From assembly GCA_029834535.1 (NCBI GenBank), contig JAQMWT010000084.1, forward strand, positions 72,001-136,000: 64,000 nt of DNA, in the 5' to 3' direction. This stretch comes from Chrysophaeum taylorii. Taxonomy: Eukaryota; Sar; Pelagophyceae; Pelagomonadales; Pelagomonadaceae. The number at the start of each line of letters is the position of its first letter. Within the stretch, counting starts at the first letter, position 1. The notes beneath the pieces are model-generated. The model searched no databases and was not told the DNA's origin. It saw only the letters and a program-made list of their open reading frames with translations. Shown here piece by piece: positions 57,094 through 64,000 of this stretch. Both the position numbers and the translations under genes were made by a program.

Positions 57094-59079
57094 ATGAGTC
57101 TTGGGAAAGAAGCGCGCGAGATGGCCGATGCCGTGCGGCGGGTCGTGGCCGACGAGACGCTGCGAGAGGCCATCCAGAAAACGCAGGATAGTTTCGCTGG
57201 AATTATCACCAAGCCGGCTTTGACGACGCGGATGCTATCGCGCCCCCCCGTGGCCTTTTTGTTCGCCGTGTTCGAGAACGTCCGCGCAGCGACCGGGTTC
57301 GCCACGGGCCTCTTCGAGGAGGAGGAGGAGCCCCCCAAGGCCCGCAGCGACAAGATCCGCTTCCTCGTCAGGCTGATCGGATGCATCGCTTTCGCGCTCG
57401 AAGATCGAGACATCGAAATCCGTTGCGTTCCAGCTCGCCTCGTCGCCGGCCAGGACGCGCTCGCTGCCAACGCGCTGCTGCAGGCCCTCGCGCGCGCCGC
57501 GGGCGTCGGCGACCCCAGGGCCACCGCGGCAGTCGCGCGCACCCTCGAGCTCGGGGAGGTCTCTCTCTACGAAAGAGCGATCTCGATCCGAAGAAGCATC
57601 GCTCGGTGCCAAGCAATCATCCGCGGTCGCGTCAAGCGCCGCCGCCTCCTCGCGGCACCAAAACCGGTTGCCGAGACGCGCCGCAACGCGGCCGAAGTGG
57701 ACGCGGCGTCGGCCTCGGCGGACGCGGAGTCGGCCTCGGCGGACGCGGAGTCGGCATCGGCGGACGCGGCGTCGGCCTCGGCGGACGCGGCGTCGGCCTC
57801 GGCGGACGCGGCGTCGGCCTCGGCGGACGCGGCGTCGGCCTCGGCGGACGCGGCGTCGGCCTCGGCGGACGCGGCGTCGGCCTCGGCGGACGCGGCGTCG
57901 GCCTCGGCGGACGCGGCGTCGGCCTCGGCGGACGCGGCGTCGGCCTCGGCGGACGCGGCGTCGGCCTCGGCGGACGCGGCGTCGGCCTCGGCGGACGCGG
58001 CGTCGGCCTCGGCGGTCGCATGCAAAGCCGCCGCGGCCAACGCGGCGCTGGCCTCGGCAGACGCGGCCAACGCCGCTCTCGCCGCCGGCGCAGCCATCGA
58101 GTTGCGAGACCAGCAGCGCCAAGCGAAAAAGCTCCAGGCCGAGTGTCGCGCACGCATCGTGCGGCTGCGCGCCGCCGAGGACCACTTCCGCGTGCAGCAA
58201 TCGATGCTCGACTCCCAGTACGAGACCGTCGCGCGGCGCGAGGAGAAGGCCAAACAACTCGCCGACCGCGCGCGTCGCCAACTCAAAAAACTCAAAAAGC
58301 CGGTGGAGAACCAAAACAACCAGACGCTCCTCGATCAGCAGCAGCAGCAGCAGCAACAGGACCGCGTCGAGGAGAAGATCCGCGAGATCGACCCCCGGAG
58401 GAAAAAGAAGAAAGAGAACAACGTCGACGAGCAGCCTCTCGGAGGGGGTGGTGGTGGGAGGAAGAAGCCCGCCGTACGCAAGGTACCTCAGGAGCCGAGC
58501 CTCGCGTCGTCGGCGGCCAGCAGCCTGGGATCCGAGTACGCCGCGGCCGCCAAGAAGCGGCTCAAGGCGAAGGAGGAGGCCCGGCGGCTCCGGCTACGGG
58601 CGCGGGAAACCGAGGAGCCGGCGCCGCTGCACGAGGACATCAAGCGCTCTTACGAGGCGCTCGGCGGCAAGGCGGGCGTTTTCGGCCGTTTCCTCAAGGA
58701 CCGACTCCTCGAGGCTAACGAGCCGACGTCCGACAACTACGTCGATTCCGACGACATCGTGAACGACGGCGCGACCGCGAGCTGCGCCGCCCACGACCCC
58801 ATCAAAAGCAAGCCCTTGGCTCCGGGTGGGGCGGAGGAACTCCCCGAAAAGGACGACACACTTCCGCCGGTTTCTACGTCTGGTGGTTCATCATCAATGG
58901 GGATCGTCCGGGAAACAAACGAGGAGGAGCCCAACCAGGAGCCAAAGCCTCCCGACCAAGCGAAGAAAACAGACCGAAGGCATCCCCGTCCCCGCAAGGT
59001 CGTCGACGAAGGGGCCTGGATCTCCAAGTTTGACAAGGACTTCCAGCGCGCGCTCAAGACCCTTGAGCAAGCACGCTAA
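57094..59079 (+). CDS. IFT54: Intraflagellar transport protein 54 (TRAF3IP1/MIP-T3 homologue)
   Basis: IFT-B subunit that links the train to tubulin or microtubules in cilia. The N-terminal CH-like domain (residues about 5-140) matches the family: IITKPALTTRMLSRPPVAFL, ENVRAATGFATGLFEEEEEP, KIRFLVRLIGCIAFALEDRD and RCVPARLVAGQDALAANALL. An IQ-like basic helix follows (RSIARCQAIIRGRVKRRRLL). Next come fifteen DAxSASA repeats and charged coiled-coil linker sequence with KKKKENN-type stretches. The C-terminus is ISKFDKDFQRALKTLEQAR, shorter than the coiled coil of animal homologues. ATG at 57094 is preferred over upstream non-ATG codons. The gene implies a flagellated life stage. Confidence 0.85.
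   Translation: MSLGKEAREMADAVRRVVADETLREAIQKTQDSFAGIITKPALTTRMLSRPPVAFLFAVFENVRAATGFATGLFEEEEEPPKARSDKIRFLVRLIGCIAFALEDRDIEIRCVPARLVAGQDALAANALLQALARAAGVGDPRATAAVARTLELGEVSLYERAISIRRSIARCQAIIRGRVKRRRLLAAPKPVAETRRNAAEVDAASASADAESASADAESASADAASASADAASASADAASASADAASASADAASASADAASASADAASASADAASASADAASASADAASASADAASASADAASASAVACKAAAANAALASADAANAALAAGAAIELRDQQRQAKKLQAECRARIVRLRAAEDHFRVQQSMLDSQYETVARREEKAKQLADRARRQLKKLKKPVENQNNQTLLDQQQQQQQQDRVEEKIREIDPRRKKKKENNVDEQPLGGGGGGRKKPAVRKVPQEPSLASSAASSLGSEYAAAAKKRLKAKEEARRLRLRARETEEPAPLHEDIKRSYEALGGKAGVFGRFLKDRLLEANEPTSDNYVDSDDIVNDGATASCAAHDPIKSKPLAPGGAEELPEKDDTLPPVSTSGGSSSMGIVRETNEEEPNQEPKPPDQAKKTDRRHPRPRKVVDEGAWISKFDKDFQRALKTLEQAR
57700..58014 (+). repeat. 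Coding minisatellite, 15 x 21 bp, in IFT54
   Basis: Exactly 315 bp made of fifteen 21-bp units of the type GACGCGGCGTCGGCCTCGGCG, encoding DAASASA; units two and three encode DAESASA. Unit length is a multiple of three, so copy-number changes stay in frame. The array makes long open frames on all strands, which are artefacts. Confidence 0.95.
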
Positions 59080-59336
59080 GCAACTTATAGTTGTAGTAAG
59101 TAAGTAACCCTTGAAACTTTTTCTACAACCGATAAAAAACCCATCCCATGTGGCGCAGGGTAATAATAAATAAATAAATAAGGTCACATCCCAGCGCCGC
59201 AACGCGCGCGGGATTATCAGAATCACAGGGTGTTAGAAATATCATATCGGACGAGGGAGCAAGCATCGTCAAGGGACATACACGTGAGGAATCCGCGCAG
59301 AGTGTCGTCGGTTGGAAATCTCGCTTCAGAAAGAAA

Positions 59337-59337
59337 T

Positions 59338-59397
<60 letters not shown>

Positions 59398-59398
59398 T
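59337..59398. repeat. (CTTT)n microsatellite
   Basis: About fifteen TTTC units between IFT54 and the following coiled-coil gene. Confidence 0.9.
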
Positions 59399-59494
59399 TA
59401 TCCCCTCAAGGAAGGACAAGGACTATCTAGTAAGTAAGCCTTGTGCTAAACACAACACCACCGGAAACCGTTGTTTGGGCAAGGTGTAGTAATA

Positions 59495-60435
59495 ATGGCG
59501 GGGACGACGACGCCGATCAAGCGGAAGGCGCAGATCAAGGCGTGCTCGGAGATCGGGTACCTGTACCCGCAACGGGCGTCTTTGCTGGACCGGCGCGTGC
59601 TGGTGGAGGATCTACGGCGGCTGGAACGGAAACTGTGCCGCGCGTCGACGAGAGCCGTTGCGCTCGAGCGCGAAACGTTGGAGTAAGACTTGGTGTAAGC
59701 CAGGACGGACAGCCCCGCAGGACAGCGGTGCTGCGGAAGAAGAACCAGTTCGAGCGGCGCGTGACGTTGAGGCTGGAAACGTCCGTGCGGTCGATGTACG
59801 TTCGGTTACTACGCGCTCTCGAGGAGGAGGACGACGACGACGACCCCGAGGAGACGCTGCGAGCCATGCTGTGCGAGGAGGACATCAAGGTGCGGCAGGG
59901 CCTGCAGCCGGGGCTCGCACGGAGCAAGTCGACCCCCGCGCTCCACGCGGTCGCCGACGACGAGGTGGCGAGCGCAGCGCGGAGCGCGGCCTTGGCCCGC
60001 GCGGGCGAGCAGATCGTCGCGCGGGTCGAGGCCGCGTTTTTGGTTCGACGAGATAAATCCCCCGCCACCGCGGAAAAGGAGGAAGATCCGCGCGTCCGCG
60101 AGTTGGAAGAGACGGCGAATGCTTTTGCGAAGAAGGCAGCCGCGGCCGAGGCGCGCGCCGCCGAACTCCAAACGGAGCTCGAGGAGCGCACGACCGCCAC
60201 CCTCAACGAGCAGCGCGCCGCGATCGATGCGCGGCTCGAGAAGCGGGAGTTCAGGAACGCGGTCCTCGAGGTTTTGGGACAGCTGTCGACGGCGGTCCAC
60301 CGGCGGTTAGGGTTCGTGCCGTCGGAGACGCGCCGCGACATCAACGAATTCATAAAGTTCCTCGCCGACACGGAGGAGGAGGAGGAGGAGGAGGAGGAGG
60401 AGGAGAGACCCCAACTCGAGGATGATGATGCTTAG
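59495..60435 (+). CDS. Small coiled-coil protein with a 38-nt intron
   Basis: Exon one (59495-59682) encodes MAGTTTPIKRKAQIKACSEI through ASTRAVALERETL. A 38-nt intron (59683-59720, GTAAGA...CCGCAG) is proposed because it removes an in-frame stop and completes a Glu codon leading into TAVLRKKNQFERRVTLRLET. The rest is acidic and helical, with a coiled coil at LEETANAFAKKAAAAEARAA and a Glu-rich C-terminus. Length is about 300 residues. I do not recognise the family. It follows IFT54 on the same strand; a flagellar role would be speculation. If the intron is not real, the gene instead has a frameshift at this point. Confidence 0.6.
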
Positions 60436-60804
60436 GCTATGCTACAATACTTTTCTGCCGCGCGACCCTGACGCTCGGCCTCGCGGACGTCGGCACTTTC
60501 GTGGTTGGCCTTGCGGCGGCCTTCGCGGTTCGCCTCTCGCAATGTCTCGCGGAGGGTTTGGGGTTTCGCGACGCCCACGACCTCGGCCTCTGGGATGATG
60601 GTGGTGTCGTTCTGCTTGAGTTTTGGGTCCATGGGGTTTGTTTGTTTGTTTGTTGAATTTTGAGACGGAAGAAAAAACAAAACATCCCCCCCTGAGCTGA
60701 GCTGAGCTGAGTTGAGGTGGTTGTAGTGGGGAAGAAGAACACCCCCCCCCCTCTGATAACGGGATTAGAATATAGAAGAAGCATGGCGAATTGAATCAAA
60801 TAAA
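60436..60804. other. Intergenic, promoter side of the CHAT-STAND gene
   Basis: No gene seen. It contains GAGCT repeats (GAGCTGAGCTGAGCTGAG) near 60695-60715, a C run near 60743 and T-rich stretches. Minus-strand ORFs are low complexity. Confidence 0.5.
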
Positions 60805-63180
60805 ATGCCTGCGTCGAATCGCATTGTCTGCTTGCTGAGCGGGCCCCTCGCCGCCGTGGGACGCGCGTCGGCGAGCACGCCCGGGGTCGAGGGCGAGCTG
60901 CGATTACTGCCAATCCTCGACGCCGAGGCCGAGCGGCAGAACCTCGAGGGGGCGCTGAGCGAGGGATGCGCCGACACCGGACGCGCCATCGAGCTCCAGA
61001 TACGGTACGCGACCGTGGATGCGTTGCGGAGCGCGGTGACGCTCGGCGCGCGGGTGGTCCACTTCTCGGGCCACGGACACCCCGAGTTCCTGTGCTTCGA
61101 AGACGGGAAGGGGGGCGCGGTCGCGGTGTCGCCCGAGCAGCTTCGGCTTCTGGTGAGCGCGGGCGGGTGCGGACTCCTCCGGCTGGCCGTGTGCAACTCG
61201 TGCCACTCCCAGCGTGCCGGGTGTGCTTTCGTGGAGGCGGGCGTGCCGCACGTGGTGGCCGTGTCGTGCCGCGCGAACAACGACGGCCGCGTGTCGGATC
61301 GCGCGGCGACCGCCTTCTGCCGCGCCTTTTACCTCGGCGTCATCGCGGGCCGCACGGTGAGGCAGGCCTTCGAGATCGGGTGCGCGGCGGCGACGAATGC
61401 GGGGGGGGGCAGCGAGACGAAGACCTACGTCCTGCTGCCCGAGGACGACCCGCACGACGAGCGAATCTTCGCGGACGCGCCGTCGGGGTGTCTCGACGTC
61501 CACGCGCCGCGCCGCACGCCGACGAACGCGCCGGCCGTCCCGACCTACTACCTCGGCCGCGACGCCGAGCTGTTTTGCCTGGTGGACTCGATGCTGCGGC
61601 ACCGGCTCACGACGGTCGCGGGCTCCTTCGGGAGCGGAAAGAGCGCGCTCGCGGCGGCGGCCGCGCATTATCTCGGGAACCGCGGCCGCGACTTCGAGGC
61701 CGTGGTCTGGGCGCGCGTCGCCTCGAGGGAGACCCTCGTCGACGACGTGGTCGACGCCGCGCGCCGCGTCTTGTCGGAAGAAGAAGACACGGCCACCCAG
61801 CAGGACGCCGATCCCCCGACGACCCCCACGTTCCCGCTGTCGTCGGCGTCGTCTTCGGCGTTTCTCGCTCCCCCAAAGCACCTCCGGAGCCGGAGCCTCC
61901 GGCCGCGGCGGACATCGGACGAAAAGAATACCGCTCCCGACTTGGTCGTCTTGGGGGATCGGGTGTCCTCCTTTTCCTCGTTGGCCGGGGGTCCGTTGTG
62001 CGACGAACGCGACGACGACGACGCGGTCGCCGCCAAGACTTCGGCCGCGGCGCTCCTCCGAAATCAACGCGTCCTCGTCGTCCTCGACAACTTCGAGCGC
62101 CTGATCAGAAACACGCCGCGCGCCGAGTGCCAGCGGGCCCTCGCCTCCCTGCTCTCGACGGCATCGAGGGCCCACGTCGTTCTCACGTGCTCGCGCGGCG
62201 CGGGCCTCGGCCGCTCGACGAGCGTCACCGAGCGCGTCATCAAGCTCGCGCCCCTCGAGCCCTCGAGCGCCGCGAGGCTCCTGCTCCAGCGCGCCCCCGA
62301 GCTGGCGCGCCGCGCGACCAACGTCAAGGCGGCGCGCTCCCCGAGGTCCCCCCCCCACGTCCTCGTCGCCGCGACCGCCGCGCACTCGGCGTTGAGGCGC
62401 CTCGCCGGAAACCCGTTTGCCATCGCGCTCGCCGCGACGCTCCTCAACGCCCTCTTCGAGGCTGAGGACGCCGCCAGGGCCGCCGCCTCCAGGGCCGCGC
62501 GCGCCGCCGAACGCGGCCTCGCGCCCTCGGTCTCGGACAACGACGTCGCCGCTTCAAACCCCCCGCCCCCCGTAACCTACGCCGTCCGCGCCTCCTCGTC
62601 GCCCTCGGAACCAGTCGACCACCCCCTCGAACCCCTCGACCGCCTCGCCAAAGTCCTCGACTCCCTTGACCAAGAAGACCCCGAAATCGCTAAGCTCCGC
62701 GACGAGATTAACTACGTCACCTCCCGGCAGGACGTCTTCGGAACTCAGAACCCCCCTCCCTCCTCCCGCGAGAGCAGCGACCCCAGCGTCTCGCCCGCGC
62801 CCAACGACGACGACGACGACGACGACAACCGGGTCGTTGTCGCCGACGCCGCCGTCTCTTCCTCCTACCCGGTCCGCTTCTCCCACCACCACCACCACCA
62901 CCACTCCGGTGGTGCTTCCCGGATAAGAAGCAACGCTCCGCCGCCGCCGCCGCCGCGGCCCTACCTCGACCGGAGGACCCTGGACGCCTTCGCGACCGTC
63001 CTCGGCTTGGTTTGGCTCGTGCGCATCCTTTTGGACGCGGTCATCGCAAACGACTTTTCCCTCAGACTCGACGCCGTTGCCCACCTCTTCGTCGACGTCG
63101 CACTCCTCGTCGTCCTCGCGAGCCTCCTCCCACCGCACCCCCCGTTAAACAAGAGTTCGCGACGAGCCATGCGTGAATGA
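60805..63180 (+). CDS. CHAT protease-NB-ARC (STAND) ATPase fusion with C-terminal membrane segment
   Basis: A 791-residue caspase-like sensor protein. The CHAT domain (about 1-230) has the catalytic His in VVHFSGHGHPEFLCFED (His90) and Cys in LLRLAVCNSCHSQRAG (Cys130). NB-ARC follows: P-loop VAGSFGSGKSALA (273-280), Walker B RVLVVLDNFERL, sensor HVVLTCSRGAGLG, and LAGNPFAIALAATLL, the counterpart of GxP. A low-complexity region includes PPPPPP and a His run. The last ~55 residues are hydrophobic (FATVLGLVWLVRILLDAVIA, LFVDVALLVVLASLL), predicted to be one or two membrane helices. CHAT proteases act in bacterial defence and separase-like roles; here a stress or cell-death receptor is plausible. 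No TPR or WD repeats are visible. Confidence 0.8.
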   Translation: MPASNRIVCLLSGPLAAVGRASASTPGVEGELRLLPILDAEAERQNLEGALSEGCADTGRAIELQIRYATVDALRSAVTLGARVVHFSGHGHPEFLCFEDGKGGAVAVSPEQLRLLVSAGGCGLLRLAVCNSCHSQRAGCAFVEAGVPHVVAVSCRANNDGRVSDRAATAFCRAFYLGVIAGRTVRQAFEIGCAAATNAGGGSETKTYVLLPEDDPHDERIFADAPSGCLDVHAPRRTPTNAPAVPTYYLGRDAELFCLVDSMLRHRLTTVAGSFGSGKSALAAAAAHYLGNRGRDFEAVVWARVASRETLVDDVVDAARRVLSEEEDTATQQDADPPTTPTFPLSSASSSAFLAPPKHLRSRSLRPRRTSDEKNTAPDLVVLGDRVSSFSSLAGGPLCDERDDDDAVAAKTSAAALLRNQRVLVVLDNFERLIRNTPRAECQRALASLLSTASRAHVVLTCSRGAGLGRSTSVTERVIKLAPLEPSSAARLLLQRAPELARRATNVKAARSPRSPPHVLVAATAAHSALRRLAGNPFAIALAATLLNALFEAEDAARAAASRAARAAERGLAPSVSDNDVAASNPPPPVTYAVRASSSPSEPVDHPLEPLDRLAKVLDSLDQEDPEIAKLRDEINYVTSRQDVFGTQNPPPSSRESSDPSVSPAPNDDDDDDDNRVVVADAAVSSSYPVRFSHHHHHHHSGGASRIRSNAPPPPPPRPYLDRRTLDAFATVLGLVWLVRILLDAVIANDFSLRLDAVAHLFVDVALLVVLASLLPPHPPLNKSSRRAMRE

Positions 63181-63274
63181 ACGAATGAATGAATGAATGA
63201 TTGATTGATTGATTGAGTAAAGCAAACCCCTATTTATTATCATCATCATCAACTCCTCCTCCTCCTCCTCCTCC

Positions 63275-64000
63275 TCAGGGGGGGGGCTCTTTCAAAGCGG
63301 CGGCCGCCGCGTTTTTCGGGTTTTCCGGCGATTTTTGCCAGAGAGCGAAGCACCGGTCCTTGTACTGGGAAAGCTTGAGCCCAGGAGACTCCTCCTTGAG
63401 CTGGGCGATCGTCTTCTCCTGAAAGGCCGCGTACAACACCTTGAGGTTCTTCGACTCGACCTTGGCATTCGAGACGCCGAGCATCGAGAGCGCCTCGTCA
63501 ATTCCCGTCGCCGCGCTCTCGTCTTCGTCGTCCTTACGATTCGTGTTGGCGACCAACACGTCGCTCTGCATCACGATACCCTTGGACCTGGCCACCTTCT
63601 CGGTCTGCGCCTGCTGCGCCTTGCGGAGCGAGGCCTCGGCCGACGGCTCCGTCGCCTTGGCCGCGTCCTTCTTCTTCTTCTTCTTCCCCTCCTGGCCCTC
63701 GAGACCCGCCATCAGAAGCGCCGACACGTCCTCGCCTTTTTTCTTCGTCTTCTTCGGCTTGCTCACCCCAGCGTTGCTCGCCTCGTCTTCCTCCAACGCC
63801 TTCTTCTTCTCGTACTCCAACCGTGCCTTCTCGGCCTGCTTCTCCGCCACCGACAGGGCACGCGCGGCACCACGCGTGTCCGACCCCACAGCCCACTCCG
63901 CGGCTGTACGAGCCTCCTCCTGCCGCGCCTTCTCGGCCTGCTTCTTCGCCTCCACGGCGGCCTTCTTCTCCATCGCCGCCTCCACCTTGGAATTGGTTTT
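63275..64000 (-). CDS. CCDC124 homologue, N-terminus beyond the window
   Basis: Ribosome-associated coiled-coil factor related to human CCDC124 and yeast Lso proteins, which bind the intersubunit space of resting ribosomes. The N-terminal part begins KTNSKVEAAMEKKAAVEAKK at the window edge, with the Lys/Ala/Glu-rich helix typical of the family. The diagnostic C-terminus reads ATGIDEALSMLGVSNAKVES, LYAAFQEKTIAQLKEESPGL and KLSQYKDRCFALWQKSPENP, as in CCDC124. A Lys-rich run (EGKKKKKKDAAK) lies mid-protein. About ten to twenty N-terminal residues and the start codon lie to the right of 64000. The gene converges on the CHAT-STAND gene with 94 bp between the stops. Confidence 0.85.
   Translation of the reverse strand, partial: KTNSKVEAAMEKKAAVEAKKQAEKARQEEARTAAEWAVGSDTRGAARALSVAEKQAEKARLEYEKKKALEEDEASNAGVSKPKKTKKKGEDVSALLMAGLEGQEGKKKKKKDAAKATEPSAEASLRKAQQAQTEKVARSKGIVMQSDVLVANTNRKDDEDESAATGIDEALSMLGVSNAKVESKNLKVLYAAFQEKTIAQLKEESPGLKLSQYKDRCFALWQKSPENPKNAAAAALKEPPP

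Noticed and set aside
57235-58718. Several long ORFs overlapping IFT54 on both strands
   Set aside because: They come from the 21-bp array, which is open in several frames; only the IFT54 frame has family motifs on both sides.

Overview
The window is almost entirely nuclear DNA of a eukaryotic microbe, with about 3.8 kb of bacterial DNA at the left end. The eukaryotic part has GC-rich, tightly packed genes on both strands. They are mostly single long ORFs, with a few very short introns (about 38, 48 and 86 nt). An IFT54 intraflagellar transport protein implies a flagellum or cilium, and a CYP97-like carotenoid hydroxylase implies a plastid. I therefore read it as a photosynthetic flagellated alga; an ochrophyte (pelagophyte-like) host is my best guess, but nothing here proves it.

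Layout. 1-3840: an alphaproteobacterial-style operon on the minus strand (MarR regulator, FabF, small membrane methyltransferase, amidohydrolase) with indels in two of its four genes. It joins the 3' exons of an unrelated eukaryotic gene within or beside an intron, which looks like an assembly chimera or a foreign insertion. 4-7.8 kb: ankyrin protein, a SINE-like insertion, a divergent actin-related protein and an alpha/beta hydrolase. 7.8-10 kb: tandem dimer of a 1-kb repeat that carries the degenerate C-terminus of a Helitron PIF1-like helicase. 10-25 kb: transportin-3-like importin, tyrosinase-like copper protein, coiled-coil protein, GT61-like glycosyltransferase, proline racemase family enzyme, PP2C phosphatase and a protein with two SH3 domains.

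26-38.7 kb: an AT-richer retrotransposon block. The main element lies on the minus strand and is Copia-like, in the order gag, protease, cytosine-C5 DNA methyltransferase, integrase, reverse transcriptase, RNase H, extra ORFs, LTR-like end. The methyltransferase and the start of the integrase share one 803-codon ORF, so the methyltransferase belongs to the element. A second, internally deleted relative lies tail-to-tail with it, and a second SINE copy sits in one arm of the resulting palindrome. The 5' end of the main element abuts a decayed hAT transposase.

39.9-64 kb: class-V aminotransferase-like protein, sulfotransferase, a very large kinase with a Tudor-like segment, a third Helitron repeat locus (inverted), EamA transporter, CLC channel/transporter, a second Helitron repeat dimer, CYP97-like P450, IFT54 with a 15 x 21-bp coding minisatellite, a small coiled-coil gene, a CHAT protease-STAND ATPase fusion with a membrane tail, and the 3' part of a CCDC124 homologue that runs off the window. 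The host genes form no pathway cluster; they are ordinary housekeeping and accessory genes of a compact genome, interrupted by mobile DNA.
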